Notes: generated by a model from the sequence alone, not told the origin. A stretch of 45,575 nt of DNA from Actinomycetota bacterium (GCA_009379915.1 WHSV01000021.1:1-45575), one strand, 5' to 3'; positions 1 to 10,389 are shown, counted from the first letter of the stretch. A program made the numbers and translations.

Positions 1-11
1 AGGCTCGGAAT

Positions 12-28
12 CCCGCCCTCCGGGCGGG
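12..28. other. GC-rich hairpin at window start
   Basis: CCCGCCC (12-18) and GGGCGGG (22-28) form a perfect 7-bp stem with a 3-nt loop. No T-run follows on either side, so it is not a classical intrinsic terminator. It may end transcription of a gene lying before the window, but nothing upstream is visible. Confidence 0.35.
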
Positions 29-80
29 CAAGGTCTCCAGGGTTCGAGAGTCCCGCCGACGTACTAGGATTGGTCGGCTC

Positions 81-94
81 GTGAAAGTTTTCAC
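81..94. promoter_or_regulatory. 14-bp inverted repeat, candidate operator upstream of the first nuo operon
   Basis: GTGAAAGTTTTCAC is a perfect inverted repeat (6-bp arms, 2-bp centre), 52 bp before the GTG of the reductase gene. Size and position suit a dimeric transcription factor site. A related sequence, GTGATAGTTTTCGG (11 of 14 identical), lies at 25147-25160 upstream of the second nuo operon. Operator function is inference; no regulator is identified. Confidence 0.35.
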
Positions 95-146
95 AAGCGC
101 TACAAACGTCACCGTCCGAGCACAGAATGAGGAGGAGTAGCCTCCC

Positions 147-1394
147 GTGCCCACCGAGGTCGACGTCGCCATCGTCGGCGGCGGGCCGTCCGGAGCGGCG
201 GCCGCGCACTATCTGTCTTCACGCGGCCATTCCGTGCTCGTGTGCGAGAAGAAGACCTTCCCGCGCGAGAAGACCTGTGGAGACGGCCTAACGCCACGTG
301 CCGTCAAGGCGCTTCAGGAGATGGGTCTTCAGAAGGAACTGGACACATGGGAGCGCGTGCGCGGTCTGCGGGCCCACGCGGCGGGAAAAACCATGGAGCT
401 CGATTTCCCCGCGCTCGACGACTGGGGCAACTACGGACTGGTGAAGCCGCGCAAAGATCTTGACAGCATCGTTCTCAGCCACGCCGAGGCGCAGGGGGCG
501 AAGGTTCTGTTCGGGACGCAGGTTACCGAGCCGGTGTTCGACAAGGGTGTTCTAAGCGGCTTGAAGGCGAAGCGTGACGGCGACATCGAAGAGGTCCGCG
601 CACACTTCGTCATCTCGGCCGAGGGTTCCGCGACGAAGTTCACCCGCACCCTGGCGCGCGATCGTGACCCGAGCTATCCGATGGGCCTCGCGATCCGCCA
701 GTACTTCACCTCGCCGATGCAAAGCTCGGGCTGGTTCGAGGCATATCTCGACGTGCGCGTCGGTGCGGACTCACTTCCGGCTTACGGATGGGTCTTTCCC
801 GTTGGCGACGGGACGGTCAACGCCGGCGTGGGGCTGCTGTCGACTTACGGTCAGTGGAAGTCCGTGAACCTCAACGAATTGCAGAGAGACTTCGTCGCGC
901 AGCTACCGGCCGAGTGGGACATCAACCAGCGAACGGTATGCAGCAAGCCCCGAGCGGGACGGCTGTTCATGGGCGGCAGCGTTCGTCCTCCGCACGGACC
1001 GGGCTTCCTGCTGACGGGGGACGCGGCAGGCTTCATCAACCCCTGCAACGGCGAGGGCATTGCGTACGCGTACGAGACGGGTCGCATCGCCGCACAACAC
1101 ATCGACGACGCGCTGAGCCACGGAGGTTCTCCGACCCTGGCCGGCTACGCGGACGAACTGAAGGGGATCTACGGGCCTTACTATCGTCTGGGCCGGCGCT
1201 TCGTGAAGCTGATCGGGTACCCGTGGCTCATGGAGAAGCTGGTATCCATTGGAATGAACAGCAAGAGTGTTATGAGTTTTGCATTCACAATGCTCGCAAA
1301 CCTCGAGGACTCGAAGGCAACCACGTACGAGCAAAGGGGCCTGAAGGCCCTCAAGCTACTCGCGGAGCTGAAACCGCAAAGGGGAAGCAAGTGA
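147..1394 (+). CDS. Geranylgeranyl reductase family flavoprotein, probable menaquinone reductase
   Basis: A 415-residue FAD-dependent oxidoreductase that probably saturates an isoprenoid chain. The N-terminus carries the dinucleotide-binding motif [10 protein letters not shown] (residues 7-16), then GDGLTP, and a later FAD motif [14 protein letters not shown], all typical of the geranylgeranyl reductase/ChlP/MenJ family. The GTG start at 147 follows a strong GGAGGAG site (131-137). Its stop overlaps the nuoA start by 4 bp (GTGA), so it is translationally coupled to complex I. That placement suggests hydrogenation of the menaquinone side chain, as known for mycobacterial MenJ. A role in archaeal-type or photosynthetic lipids is unlikely given the absence of such genes. 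Family assignment is firm; substrate is inference. Confidence 0.88.
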   Translation: MPTEVDVAIVGGGPSGAAAAHYLSSRGHSVLVCEKKTFPREKTCGDGLTPRAVKALQEMGLQKELDTWERVRGLRAHAAGKTMELDFPALDDWGNYGLVKPRKDLDSIVLSHAEAQGAKVLFGTQVTEPVFDKGVLSGLKAKRDGDIEEVRAHFVISAEGSATKFTRTLARDRDPSYPMGLAIRQYFTSPMQSSGWFEAYLDVRVGADSLPAYGWVFPVGDGTVNAGVGLLSTYGQWKSVNLNELQRDFVAQLPAEWDINQRTVCSKPRAGRLFMGGSVRPPHGPGFLLTGDAAGFINPCNGEGIAYAYETGRIAAQHIDDALSHGGSPTLAGYADELKGIYGPYYRLGRRFVKLIGYPWLMEKLVSIGMNSKSVMSFAFTMLANLEDSKATTYEQRGLKALKLLAELKPQRGSK

Positions 1395-1759
1395 GCTTGC
1401 CGGCCTATCTTCCGATCCTCTTCCTGCTCGTGCTCTCGACGCTCTTCGCGGTCGCGTCCATCTGGGTCAGCTCGAAGCTGGGTCCTCGAAAGTGGACCGT
1501 GGCCAAGCTGCAGCCCTACGAGAGCGGAATCGTTCCCGAGGAGGGTGTCGCGGAGAACGAGCGGTTCCCGGTCAAGTTCTATCTAGTAGCGATGCTGTTC
1601 ATTATCTTCGACATCGAAACGGTCTTTCTCTACCCATGGGCCGTCGCCTACGAGGAGCTTGCCCTCTTCGGGCTGATCGAGATGGGCGTCTTCGTCGGCC
1701 TGCTCGTCGCGGTTTACGTCTACGTGTGGAAGAGAGGTGGACTCGAGTGGGCGGAATGA
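1391..1759 (+). CDS. nuoA: NADH-quinone oxidoreductase subunit A (first operon)
   Basis: A 122-residue membrane subunit of complex I near the quinone site. It has three transmembrane segments: N-terminal (about 5-25), and two after the conserved YESGI loop. Motifs PYESGI and [15 protein letters not shown] are diagnostic of NuoA/ND3. The GTG start at 1391 overlaps the preceding stop by 4 bp, and the stop overlaps nuoB ATG by 4 bp, so translation is coupled. Length matches the family. Confidence 0.96.
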   Translation: MSLPAYLPILFLLVLSTLFAVASIWVSSKLGPRKWTVAKLQPYESGIVPEEGVAENERFPVKFYLVAMLFIIFDIETVFLYPWAVAYEELALFGLIEMGVFVGLLVAVYVYVWKRGGLEWAE

Positions 1760-2241
1760 GCGACTACTACGGCGCCAACTTCGTCACCACGAAGCTCGAC
1801 AAGCTCGTCAACTGGGCCCGCAAGTCGTCGTTGTGGCCGGCGACCTTTGGGCTCGCTTGTTGCGCGATCGAGATGATGGCGGCGACGATGCCGCGTCACG
1901 ACCTCGCTCGCTTCGGGATGGAGCGTTTCAGTGCCTCTCCGCGCCAGGCCGATCTCATGATCGTCGCCGGACGCGTGTCGCAGAAGATGGCTCCCGTCCT
2001 GCGGCAGGTCTACGACCAGATGTCGGAACCGAAGTGGGTCATCTCGATGGGCGCGTGCGCATCGACGGGTGGTGTCTTCAACAACTACGGACTCGTACAG
2101 GGTGTCGATCAGATCGTGCCCGTCGACGTCTACGTGCCGGGATGTCCTCCTCGCCCCGAGATGTTGATCGACGGGATCATGTTGCTGCACGATCGCATCA
2201 GTAAGGGCGAGTACACGACCACCAGGGCCGCCGTCTCGTGA
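1756..2241 (+). CDS. nuoB: NADH-quinone oxidoreductase subunit B (first operon)
   Basis: The 161-residue subunit holding the terminal [4Fe-4S] cluster N2, which passes electrons to quinone. Cluster ligands are visible as the tandem pair in GLACCAIEM (C35, C36), C101 in MGACAS and C130 in VPGCPPRPE. The ATG at 1756 overlaps the nuoA stop and the stop overlaps the GTG of nuoC. Full family length, no abnormalities. It would sit with NuoD and NuoH at the base of the peripheral arm. Confidence 0.97.
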   Translation: MSDYYGANFVTTKLDKLVNWARKSSLWPATFGLACCAIEMMAATMPRHDLARFGMERFSASPRQADLMIVAGRVSQKMAPVLRQVYDQMSEPKWVISMGACASTGGVFNNYGLVQGVDQIVPVDVYVPGCPPRPEMLIDGIMLLHDRISKGEYTTTRAAVS

Positions 2242-2753
2242 CAACGATCACACACGAGACGTTGTCCTCCGCCGAGTGGGCCGCGCGCGCTCCGGTGCTC
2301 CGCGACGAAGGCTGGATTCTTCTCGACCTCCACGGCGTTGATCGGCTCGGGCTCACCGAGGAGGATGAGCGAGGACGGTTCGAGATCGTTTGTCAACTCC
2401 TAAAGCGAGCCGACAAGAGCCGCATGACCGTTCACGTGGCAGCGGAGGGAAACCCACCGGCGATCGCGAGCGTCACGAGAGTCTGGGGCACCGCCGGCTT
2501 CGCCGAGCGAGAGACGTACGACATGTACGGCATCGTGTTCGAGGGACACGATGACCTCTCGCGCATCCTCATGCCGGATGAATGGGAGGGCTATCCCCTT
2601 CGTAAGGACTACGACGTCGGCAAGATCGCCATCGATTTCAAGCCGCAGCCCTTCCTTCAGATCGAAACCCCCGGACAGGCGCCGACCATCGGCGAGTCCG
2701 AGGTCGGGACCGACGAGCTCGGACAGATAAAGCAGGATGACGCCGATGAGTAA
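2238..2753 (+). CDS. nuoC: NADH-quinone oxidoreductase subunit C (first operon)
   Basis: A 171-residue hydrophilic 30-kDa-type subunit that packs against NuoD and NuoB. The family signature appears as [19 protein letters not shown] followed by the [15 protein letters not shown] block near residues 95-128. GTG start at 2238 overlaps the nuoB stop. It is a separate gene rather than the NuoCD fusion of enterobacteria. The 3' end overlaps the nuoD start by a few bases. Confidence 0.95.
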   Translation: MTTITHETLSSAEWAARAPVLRDEGWILLDLHGVDRLGLTEEDERGRFEIVCQLLKRADKSRMTVHVAAEGNPPAIASVTRVWGTAGFAERETYDMYGIVFEGHDDLSRILMPDEWEGYPLRKDYDVGKIAIDFKPQPFLQIETPGQAPTIGESEVGTDELGQIKQDDADE

Positions 2754-4005
2754 GACCGAGAGAACCCTCGAGGAGCACGAGCTCATCCAGCGCATAGAGG
2801 GCGACGGTCAGGGTGCGTTCGTCGAGTCCTACGATGCCGAAGCCGAGGTCATGACGATCAACATGGGGCCGGTGCACCCGGCGACCCACGGAGTGCTCCG
2901 CCTCTTCCTCGAGCTCGACGGTGAGACCGTCATGGATTGCAAGCCCATGATCGGCTATCTCCACACGGGCATGGAGAAGGAGTGCGAGGACCAGAACTGG
3001 CGGGGCGCCGTGACCATCGTCACGCGCATGGATTATCTGGCACCGTTTCACAATGAGCACGCGTATTCGCGCGCGGTCGAGAAGCTGCTGGGCATCGAGG
3101 TTCCGCCGCGCGGCGTGTACATCCGGATGCTCATGTCCGAGCTCAACCGGCTTACCTCCCACCTGGTGCAGTTCGGCACCCAGGGCCTCGACATGGGCGC
3201 CATGTCTGCGATGTTCTACGGATTCCGTGAGCGCGAGATCATCACCGACTTCTTCGAGATGGTCACCGGGCTCCGAATGAACCACGGCTACATCGTTCCC
3301 GGGGGCGTGTGGGAGGACCTGCCCGATGGGTGGCAGGAACAGGTGGCGAACATCCTCGATGTCATGCCGGGACGCCTGAACGAGTACCAGGATCTCTTGA
3401 GCGAGAATCCCATCTTCATCGAGCGCACGCGTGGAGTCGGCACGATCACCGCCGAGGAGTGCGACACCCTCGGTGTGACGGGTCCGATCGCTCGAGCTTC
3501 CGGTATCGACTGGGACCTTCGTCGGGACATGCCGTACGAGGCCTACGACGAGCTCAGCTTCGAAGTGCCGACTCAGGAGCAGGGCGACGTCTACGCGCGC
3601 TATCAGATTCGGATGGCCGAGATGGTGCAGTCCGTCGCTCTCCTCGAACAGATCGTCGACCAGATGCCCGACGGCGACTACAAGAACATGGACCCTAAAC
3701 TGACTCCGCCACCTCGCAGCGAGCTCAATCGCTCGATGGAGGCCGTCATTCACCACTTCAAGCTGGTCACTCAGGGTTACGCGGTCCCCAAAGGCGAGTC
3801 ATACTTCGCGGTCGAATCGCCGCGCGGTGAGCTCGGCGCGTTCGTCGTATCCGACGGAGGGACCTCGCCGTACCGGTGTCATGTCCGCGACCCGAGCTTC
3901 TACAACCTCCAGTCGCTCCCCGTTATGGCGAAGGGCGGTTTGATCGCGGACCTCATCGCCTGCATCGCGTCGCTGGATCCGATCATGGGAGGAGTCGACC
4001 GCTGA
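2746..4005 (+). CDS. nuoD: NADH-quinone oxidoreductase subunit D (first operon)
   Basis: The 49-kDa-type subunit lining the quinone pocket, 419 residues from ATG 2746. I prefer this start over ATG 2737 because a GCAGG element lies at suitable spacing; both are in frame. The quinone-site histidine is in HPATHGVLRL (about H48) and the tyrosine equivalent to Thermus Nqo4 Tyr87 is in TRMDYLAPF (about Y97). The C-terminus ends in DPIMGGVDR as usual. It overlaps the nuoC end and its TGA overlaps the nuoE ATG by one base. Compare NuoD2 at 26758, where that Tyr is Trp. Confidence 0.96.
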   Translation: MSKTERTLEEHELIQRIEGDGQGAFVESYDAEAEVMTINMGPVHPATHGVLRLFLELDGETVMDCKPMIGYLHTGMEKECEDQNWRGAVTIVTRMDYLAPFHNEHAYSRAVEKLLGIEVPPRGVYIRMLMSELNRLTSHLVQFGTQGLDMGAMSAMFYGFREREIITDFFEMVTGLRMNHGYIVPGGVWEDLPDGWQEQVANILDVMPGRLNEYQDLLSENPIFIERTRGVGTITAEECDTLGVTGPIARASGIDWDLRRDMPYEAYDELSFEVPTQEQGDVYARYQIRMAEMVQSVALLEQIVDQMPDGDYKNMDPKLTPPPRSELNRSMEAVIHHFKLVTQGYAVPKGESYFAVESPRGELGAFVVSDGGTSPYRCHVRDPSFYNLQSLPVMAKGGLIADLIACIASLDPIMGGVDR

Positions 4006-4706
4006 TGGCCGACATCTCCTCGAACGGAACCACCAAGGTCCTCGTGGGCGGGCACTACCAGGTCGCGAAGTCCATCGTGTCGAAGTACCCGAATTCCCGC
4101 TCGGCGGTGCTCCCGCTTCTTTTCCTCGTTCAGGGAATCGAGGGTCACGTGACCGATCAGGGAATGCGTGATGTCGCGGGAATCCTCGGGCTCACACCGG
4201 CAGAGGTGCTTGCATCAGGAAGCTTCTACACGATGCTCAAGAAGAAGCCCACGGGTGAGTACCTGATCTCGGTCTGCCGCAATGTGTCCTGCGCTCACCG
4301 CGGGGCCCACAAGGTCATCAACGCGCTCAGCGAGCGACTCGACATCGATCCAGGCGCCGTGACGGCCGACGGAAGGTTCGAGCTCGAGACCGCCGAGTGT
4401 CTCGCTACCTGCGACGGCGCTCCGAGTATGCAGATCAATTACGAGGACTTCTATAACCTCACGCCCGAGAGCGCGGTCGACTTGGTCGATAGGATCGAGC
4501 GCGGCGAGACCGTGGCGGGCGAACGCGGCGAAACCGTCAGGACTCAGCGCGAGGTGAGCTACGAAACCGCGGTGGCGGGGGCCCGTCTGCCGGGCACGGC
4601 GGGCGACATCGAGGCCCGGACCGTAGGCGGCGAGTCGCCGCCCGAGGACATGAAAGCAGGCGACCGCCCCAAGCTCCGTGACGACGAGGGCACTCATGGC
4701 GGTTAG
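4005..4706 (+). CDS. nuoE: NADH-quinone oxidoreductase subunit E (first operon)
   Basis: The 24-kDa-type NADH-module subunit, 233 residues, carrying the [2Fe-2S] cluster N1a. Ligands are in SVCRNVSC (C91, C96) and ECLATCDGAP (C132, C136). ATG 4005 overlaps the nuoD stop as TGATG. After the thioredoxin-like core (to about residue 165) there is a hydrophilic, charged tail of roughly 65 residues rich in Glu, Arg and Gly, with no recognisable domain. The gene end overlaps the nuoF start. Core assignment is firm; the tail's role is unknown. Confidence 0.95.
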   Translation: MADISSNGTTKVLVGGHYQVAKSIVSKYPNSRSAVLPLLFLVQGIEGHVTDQGMRDVAGILGLTPAEVLASGSFYTMLKKKPTGEYLISVCRNVSCAHRGAHKVINALSERLDIDPGAVTADGRFELETAECLATCDGAPSMQINYEDFYNLTPESAVDLVDRIERGETVAGERGETVRTQREVSYETAVAGARLPGTAGDIEARTVGGESPPEDMKAGDRPKLRDDEGTHGG

Positions 4707-6066
4707 CCAAGCTCTGGTCGTGCGCAAGCGACTCGTCGAGGTCGATGAGCCTTGGAAGCTCGACATCTACGAGAACACCGGAGGATACGCGGCCGCTCGG
4801 GAAGTTGTGACTACGTCGAGCCCCGAGGACACGCTCGAAGAGGTCAAGGCCTCCGGTTTGCGCGGGCGGGGCGGAGCGGGGTTCCCGACCGGCATGAAGT
4901 GGTCGTTCGTTCCGAAGGACATCTTTCCGAAATACCTCGTCATCAACCACGACGAGGGTGAGCCCGGGACGTTCAAAGACCGCGAGATGTTCGAACTGGA
5001 TCCGCACCAATTGCTCGAGGGCATGATCATCGCCGCCTTCGCCGTCGGTGCATCGAAGGCTTTCATCTACTGTCGCGGCGAGTTCGCGCTCGGCTCCCGG
5101 CGTATGGACCAGGCGATCCGGTCGGCCTACGAGAAGGGCTATCTCGGTAGCGGGATCTTCGGTTCCTCTTTCGATTTCGACGTCGTGCTCCATCGGGGGG
5201 CAGGCGCGTACATCTGTGGCGAGGAGTCGGCGCTGCTCGATTCGCTCGAGGGGCACCGCGGGCAACCGCGACTCAAGCCGCCGTTCCCTGCGGTGAAGGG
5301 CCTCTACGGGCAGCCCACCGTGGTGAACAACACGGAGACGCTGTCGACGCTCCCTCACATCTTCAACCACGGAATCGATTGGTTTCGTAAGTGGGGCAGC
5401 GAGAAGTCTCCGGGCGTGAAGGTCTTCTCGGTGTCGGGGCACGTCAACAACCCGGGAAACTACGAGGTCCCGCTCGGCACGAAGTTGAGCGATGTGCTGG
5501 AGCTGGCCGGCGGGATGCTGGACGGCAACGCCCCCAAGGCCGTCATTCCCGGCGGAATCAGTGCACCGCTTCTAACCATCACGGACATCGCGATGGACTT
5601 CGAGACGCTCCAGGCCGCGGGCACGATGCTCGGGTCGGGCGGGATCGTCTTCATGGACCACACGACCTGCATGGTGCGGAACGCACTGATTGCGGCCGAG
5701 TTCTACGAGCACGAGTCGTGCGGCAAGTGCACGCCCTGCCGTGAGGGCACGTGGTGGCAGGTGAAGGTGCTCGAGCGCATCGAGCACGGCGAGGGCCGCC
5801 AGGAGGACCTCGACCTGCTCCTCGACATGTGCGAGCGGATGGACGGACGCTGCTTCTGCCCGCTTGGAGACACGGCCGCGTGGGCCGTGCGAAGCAACCT
5901 GCAGCTCTTCCGCGAGGACTTCCAGGCGCACATCGACGAGGGCCGCTGCACCTACGAGACGGATCATCGAACGTTGGTGGGTGCGCGCGCGATCGGGCCC
6001 GGAGATGCGGGGGTCACGCCACAACCGTCGGAGGGCATCGGCTCCGACTCGGAGGCGAGCTCTTGA
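4696..6066 (+). CDS. nuoF: NADH-quinone oxidoreductase subunit F (first operon)
   Basis: The 51-kDa-type subunit that binds NADH and FMN and holds cluster N3, 456 residues from ATG 4696 (an in-frame GTG at 4678 is an alternative). The NADH/FMN fold shows as GRGGAGFPTG (57-66) and GAGAYICGEESALLDSLEG. The [4Fe-4S] ligands are C342, C345 and C348 in ESCGKCTPCREG plus C388 in FCPLGD. It begins inside the end of nuoE and its TGA overlaps the TTG of nuoG. The second nuo operon has no counterpart. Confidence 0.97.
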   Translation: MAVSQALVVRKRLVEVDEPWKLDIYENTGGYAAAREVVTTSSPEDTLEEVKASGLRGRGGAGFPTGMKWSFVPKDIFPKYLVINHDEGEPGTFKDREMFELDPHQLLEGMIIAAFAVGASKAFIYCRGEFALGSRRMDQAIRSAYEKGYLGSGIFGSSFDFDVVLHRGAGAYICGEESALLDSLEGHRGQPRLKPPFPAVKGLYGQPTVVNNTETLSTLPHIFNHGIDWFRKWGSEKSPGVKVFSVSGHVNNPGNYEVPLGTKLSDVLELAGGMLDGNAPKAVIPGGISAPLLTITDIAMDFETLQAAGTMLGSGGIVFMDHTTCMVRNALIAAEFYEHESCGKCTPCREGTWWQVKVLERIEHGEGRQEDLDLLLDMCERMDGRCFCPLGDTAAWAVRSNLQLFREDFQAHIDEGRCTYETDHRTLVGARAIGPGDAGVTPQPSEGIGSDSEASS

Positions 6067-8621
6067 GCGACAACGACTCCGTGACGCTGACCATCAACGG
6101 TCGGGAGGTCGCCGCCGAGCCGGGACGTCTCCTGATCGACGTGGCCGAGGAACTGGGCGTCTTCGTGCCGCGCTTCTGCTACCACCCTGGGATGAAGCCG
6201 GTGGCGGTGTGCCGGATGTGTCTGGTGCAGATCGAGGGCCAGCGCAAGCTTCAGCCGGCATGCTCGACTCCCGTCGCCGACGGCATGGTCGTCAACACGC
6301 AAGAGGCCGGCGCGGTCGACGCGCAGGAGGGGATGCTCGAGTTTCTCCTGATCAACCACCCCCTCGATTGCCCCATCTGCGACCGGGGCGGCGAGTGCCC
6401 GCTGCAGGACCAGACCTACAAGCACGGGCCCGGATCCTCTCGTTACGTCGAACCAAAGCGCACCTACGAGAAGGCGCTCGAGATCTCGGACCTCGTCGTG
6501 CTCGACCGCGAGCGGTGCGTGTTGTGTTGGCGCTGCGTACGGTTCAGCGACGAGATCGCCGGTGACGCGTTCATCCAACTCGTCGACCGGGGGCCGGGCA
6601 CCCAGATCCTCACGTTCAACGACGAACCGTTCGACAGCTACTTCTCCGGCAACACCATTCAGATCTGTCCGGTCGGAGCCCTGACGAGCAAGCCCTATCG
6701 ATTCGTGGCGCGCCCCTGGGACCTCAAGAGCGCCCCGAGTGTGTGCTCTTACTGCTCGGTCGGTTGTCCCATCACGAACGAATCGCGCGACGAGAAGCTG
6801 GTTCGTTGCCAGGCACTCCCCAACGAGAACGTCAACGATTTCTGGATCTGCGACAAGGGCCGGTTCGGCTACCACTACGTCGACTCCGACGAGCGGCTGA
6901 CGGCACCCCTCGAACGCGGCGCGAACGACGAGTTCCAGGACGTGTCGTGGGACCACGCGCTCGAGCGAGTTGCGGCGAAGCTAAGGGACGGAGCGCGCGT
7001 CGGCGTGATCGCGGGAGGACATCTCACCACCGAGGACGCATGGGCGATCGGCAAGTTGGCGAAGAACGTGATCGGGACGCGCGACGTCGATTCGCGCGTG
7101 GCGGACGCCGGGGCGCCCTACGCGGACGTGATGATCAGCGGACTGTCGCCGGCGGCGGGCTCGAGCGCGACCATCAACGACCTCGCGACGGCCCGGACGA
7201 TCGTGTGGATGGGACCGGATCCAAAGGAGGCCCTGCCCGTTCTCTACCTGAAGCTGCGCGGGGCCGTGCTCGATCACAACGCCAAGCTGATCGTGGTTTC
7301 GCCCCGCCGGCTGTCGCTCGACGGCTTCGCCACCCACGTCGTCAGAAGCGAGGCCGGGGGTGAGGCCCGAGCAGTGGACGAGCTCATGTCGTCTCCTGCC
7401 GCAGACGACATAGGCGATCCGATGGTGATCTGTTGGGGACCGTCGTCGCCGGGCAGGGACGACGCGGGAGTGGTGGCGGCGTTGGGCAGGCTCGGAGCCG
7501 CTCGCGACGCAAAGGTGCTGATGTGCCCGCCGCACTCCGGCTCTCAGGGACTGCTGGATATGGGCGTTCATCCGAGTCTCGACGCGGGGCACGAGACCGC
7601 GGCGGAACCGGGACGGGACACACGGGCCATTCTCCAAGCTGCGGCCGACGGCCGGCTCGACGTGCTCTTGTTGTTTGGCGCCGACGTGATTGCCGACTTC
7701 CCCGACGCGGATCTCGCCGGGAGAGCGCTCGGGGGCGGGGCTCATGTCGTGACGGTCGAGCTCTTCCCCACCGAGACCGCAACCCGGTCCGACGTCCTGC
7801 TGCCGAGCGCCGCCTTCGCAGAGCGAGAGGGGACGTTCACCAACCTCGAGCGCCGCATCCAGAAGCTCGAACCACTCTTGGAGGCCCCCGGAGTGGCGCG
7901 GGAGCCATGGCGGATCTGCGTTGCTCTCGCCCGGCTGCTCGGCGACGACTGGGGATGGCACAGCTTCGTCGACGTCTGGAACGACATCAGAAGCAACGTG
8001 CGCACTCACACAGAGGTCGACATCGACGCGCTGTCGGCGCGGGGTCCCACCCCCGCTCCCCAGTACGAGAGCGGGTACGAGAAGGATCCCTCGCATTCGG
8101 GAGGCGTGGTCGCCGGACCGGGAGGACAGTACCCGAAGGGATACCGGTCGGGGACGCCCTTCCAGACCGGTCAGAACTGGCCCCTGTCCTGGGAGCTGCG
8201 AGGTTTCGAGGCGAGACAGCGTCCTGGAATCGTGGCCGGCACGCCCAACGGCGCCCGTCCCTCGCCGAGCGGTTCGACGACCTCGACCGGCTCGGCCGCC
8301 CCCGACGGCGAGAGCGCGGATGGTTTCGTCCTCTATGCCGGACGAATGATCTACGACGAGGGCACGATGATCAGCAAGTCGACGGCCCTGCGCCACATTG
8401 CGCGCCGCCCCTTCGTCGAGCTGAACGAGGAAGACGCCAAGGAGCTCGAGCTCTCCGAAGGTGACGAGGCGGTCGTGCGAGCGAACGGAACCGAGGCTCG
8501 CCTCGAGGTGCGTCTCGCGGACATCGCACGCGGCGCGGTGTTCATTCCCTACGATCAGAAGGGCTTCCGGGCCAACACCTTGACGTCGGCACCGCGCGTC
8601 ACTCTGGCAAGGGACCTCTAG
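6063..8621 (+). CDS. nuoG: NADH-quinone oxidoreductase subunit G (first operon)
   Basis: The 75-kDa-type subunit, 852 residues from TTG 6063 (TTGA overlap with nuoF). The N-terminal ferredoxin domain has C39, C50, C53 and C67; then HPLDCPICDRGGEC supplies the His/Cys cluster and CVLCWRC with QICPVGAL the next. An extra N7-type cluster is present as C228, C231, C235 and C263 (C-x2-C-x3-C-x27-C), at the start of the molybdopterin-oxidoreductase-like domain. A Gly/Ser/Thr/Pro-rich linker lies near residues 720-750 before the C-terminal barrel. Its stop is immediately followed by the nuoH GTG. Confidence 0.95.
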   Translation: MSDNDSVTLTINGREVAAEPGRLLIDVAEELGVFVPRFCYHPGMKPVAVCRMCLVQIEGQRKLQPACSTPVADGMVVNTQEAGAVDAQEGMLEFLLINHPLDCPICDRGGECPLQDQTYKHGPGSSRYVEPKRTYEKALEISDLVVLDRERCVLCWRCVRFSDEIAGDAFIQLVDRGPGTQILTFNDEPFDSYFSGNTIQICPVGALTSKPYRFVARPWDLKSAPSVCSYCSVGCPITNESRDEKLVRCQALPNENVNDFWICDKGRFGYHYVDSDERLTAPLERGANDEFQDVSWDHALERVAAKLRDGARVGVIAGGHLTTEDAWAIGKLAKNVIGTRDVDSRVADAGAPYADVMISGLSPAAGSSATINDLATARTIVWMGPDPKEALPVLYLKLRGAVLDHNAKLIVVSPRRLSLDGFATHVVRSEAGGEARAVDELMSSPAADDIGDPMVICWGPSSPGRDDAGVVAALGRLGAARDAKVLMCPPHSGSQGLLDMGVHPSLDAGHETAAEPGRDTRAILQAAADGRLDVLLLFGADVIADFPDADLAGRALGGGAHVVTVELFPTETATRSDVLLPSAAFAEREGTFTNLERRIQKLEPLLEAPGVAREPWRICVALARLLGDDWGWHSFVDVWNDIRSNVRTHTEVDIDALSARGPTPAPQYESGYEKDPSHSGGVVAGPGGQYPKGYRSGTPFQTGQNWPLSWELRGFEARQRPGIVAGTPNGARPSPSGSTTSTGSAAPDGESADGFVLYAGRMIYDEGTMISKSTALRHIARRPFVELNEEDAKELELSEGDEAVVRANGTEARLEVRLADIARGAVFIPYDQKGFRANTLTSAPRVTLARDL

Positions 8622-9893
8622 GTGGGCGCGATCGCGGACTTCCTCGGAGGTCCCGACGTCGTCATCGCGATCGTCAAGGTCGTCGTTGCGTTCGCGGCTC
8701 TTCTCGTGGCGACGCTGTTGACCATTTGGTTCGAGCGGAAGGTCATCGCGGACATGCAAGCGCGCATCGGGCCGAACCGCTGGGGGCCCTTCGGGGTCCT
8801 TCAGACTGTGGCCGACGGTATCAAGCTGTTCTTCAAGGAGGACGTACGGCCGCGCTACGCAGACCGGTGGACCTACGGACTGGCCCCCGTGATGGCCGCG
8901 GTTCCCTCGTTCCTCGCCTTCGCGGTGATCCCGTTCGGCGATCACGTCACCGTCGGGGGCGAGCGGGTCGATTTCATCGTCAGCGACCTGAATATCGGCG
9001 TGCTTTTCTTTCTCGCGGCCGGATCGATCGGCGTCTACGGAGTGGTCCTTGCCGGTTGGGCCTCGGGTTCGAAGTACCCACTGTTGGGCGGAATCCGATC
9101 GAGCGCGCAGCTCATCTCCTACGAGATCGCGCTGGGCCTCTCGCTCGTTCCAATCGTCCTCGTGACGAACAGCCTCTCGACGGTGGACATCGTCGCGGCC
9201 CAGGCCGGCTCGGTCGGAAACGTGGACCTCTTCGACGGGACCTTCCTGCAGGGCGTGTCCGAACTCTTCGAGGTCATACCCAACTGGTATATCTGGTCTC
9301 AGTGGCCCGCGTTCCTGCTGTTCATGATCGCGGGTATCGCCGAGACCAACCGGGCGCCGTTCGACCTGCCGGAGGCCGAGACCGAGCTCATCGCCGGATT
9401 CCACACCGAGTACTCGGGCATTCGGTTTGCACTGTTCTTTCTCGGTGAGTACATCCATGTCGTCGTCATCTCTGCCATGGCGGTGACTCTCTTCTTCGGT
9501 GGCTGGAACGGACCGATCGTGGACGAGTTCCTGCCCTGGATCTGGCCCGTCGGTTGGTTCCTGGTGAAGACGATCGCCTTCGTGTACCTGTTCATCTGGC
9601 TGCGGGCGACGCTGCCCCGGTTGCGCTACGACCGTCTGATGTGGCTCGGTTGGAAGCGGCTCATCCCGGCCTCGCTTCTGTGGATCATGGTCACGGCGGT
9701 GGTCAACGTGAACCCCGAGGGGGTGGACGAGCAGACACTCCGGAGCATCCGTCTGGCCGTCTTCGGAGCGTTGTTCTTGCTCGTGCTGTTCGTCGTCGCG
9801 AAGGGCGACCCCAGACTGAAGCAGGTCGTCACCCCAGAGCGTCCCCGGTCGCGCCGGGCCCAGAAGCAGGGGGTGAAGAGTGGCTCTTCCTGA
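8622..9893 (+). CDS. nuoH: NADH-quinone oxidoreductase subunit H (first operon)
   Basis: The 423-residue membrane subunit that joins the two arms and forms part of the quinone chamber. About eight transmembrane helices are visible. The canonical chamber loop is intact: [16 protein letters not shown] followed by [16 protein letters not shown]. Early motifs [12 protein letters not shown] and [15 protein letters not shown] are also standard. The GTG start abuts the nuoG stop with no gap. The last 35 residues are a basic hydrophilic tail. NuoH2 at 27993 differs in the same loop. Confidence 0.96.
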   Translation: MGAIADFLGGPDVVIAIVKVVVAFAALLVATLLTIWFERKVIADMQARIGPNRWGPFGVLQTVADGIKLFFKEDVRPRYADRWTYGLAPVMAAVPSFLAFAVIPFGDHVTVGGERVDFIVSDLNIGVLFFLAAGSIGVYGVVLAGWASGSKYPLLGGIRSSAQLISYEIALGLSLVPIVLVTNSLSTVDIVAAQAGSVGNVDLFDGTFLQGVSELFEVIPNWYIWSQWPAFLLFMIAGIAETNRAPFDLPEAETELIAGFHTEYSGIRFALFFLGEYIHVVVISAMAVTLFFGGWNGPIVDEFLPWIWPVGWFLVKTIAFVYLFIWLRATLPRLRYDRLMWLGWKRLIPASLLWIMVTAVVNVNPEGVDEQTLRSIRLAVFGALFLLVLFVVAKGDPRLKQVVTPERPRSRRAQKQGVKSGSS

Positions 9894-10389
9894 GATCTTG
9901 ACCGGGATGAGAGTCGTCATCCGCAACGTCTTCAAGGGCAAGGAGACGATGTCCTACCCCGAGGTGCGACGTCAGCCATGGCCCCGCTTCAAGGGCCGGC
10001 ACGTTCTCGAGAGGCACCCGGATGGGCTCGAGAAGTGCATCGGCTGCGAACTGTGCGCGGGAGCCTGCCCCGCGGACGCCATCTACGTCGTGGGGGCCGA
10101 GAACAAGCCCGGCGCGCGCTTCTCACCGGGCGAGCGGTACGCGCAGATCTATCAGATCAACTACCTGCGTTGCATCTTCTGCGGTCTGTGCGTCGAGGCC
10201 TGCCCGACCGAAGCCCTGTTGATGACTACCGAGTACGAGATATCGGGGACATCGCGCGACGACCTCGTTTACACGAAGGAACAGTTGATCGTCGATGCAC
10301 CGATCCAACGTCACTGGGACACCAAGATCGAGTACAGCCCCGACCGCACAACCAAGCAGAAGGCCGGACGGGATGGAGCGAGTTCGTGA
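9880..10389 (+). CDS. nuoI: NADH-quinone oxidoreductase subunit I (first operon)
   Basis: The 169-residue 23-kDa ferredoxin-like subunit carrying clusters N6a and N6b. Two [4Fe-4S] motifs are [12 protein letters not shown] (C53, C56, C59, C63) and [12 protein letters not shown] (C98, C101, C104, C108). The GTG start at 9880 lies inside the nuoH end (14-bp overlap) and the stop overlaps the nuoJ GTG. Length is normal for the family, in contrast to the 475-residue NuoI2 of the second operon. Confidence 0.97.
   Translation: MALPEILTGMRVVIRNVFKGKETMSYPEVRRQPWPRFKGRHVLERHPDGLEKCIGCELCAGACPADAIYVVGAENKPGARFSPGERYAQIYQINYLRCIFCGLCVEACPTEALLMTTEYEISGTSRDDLVYTKEQLIVDAPIQRHWDTKIEYSPDRTTKQKAGRDGASS

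Noticed and set aside
147-1394. Chlorophyll-type geranylgeranyl reductase (photosynthesis)
   Set aside because: No pigment genes in the window; coupling to nuoA favours a menaquinone role.
6063-8621. NuoG as a formate dehydrogenase or molybdoenzyme
   Set aside because: The molybdopterin-like fold and N7-type cysteines are present, but position between nuoF and nuoH and the ferredoxin domain identify NuoG.
6981-9941. Very long antisense open frame (nearly 1,000 codons) across nuoG and nuoH
   Set aside because: It mirrors two unmistakable genes on the other strand, is rich in Arg, His, Asp and Glu as expected for a high-GC shadow, and has no family motifs.
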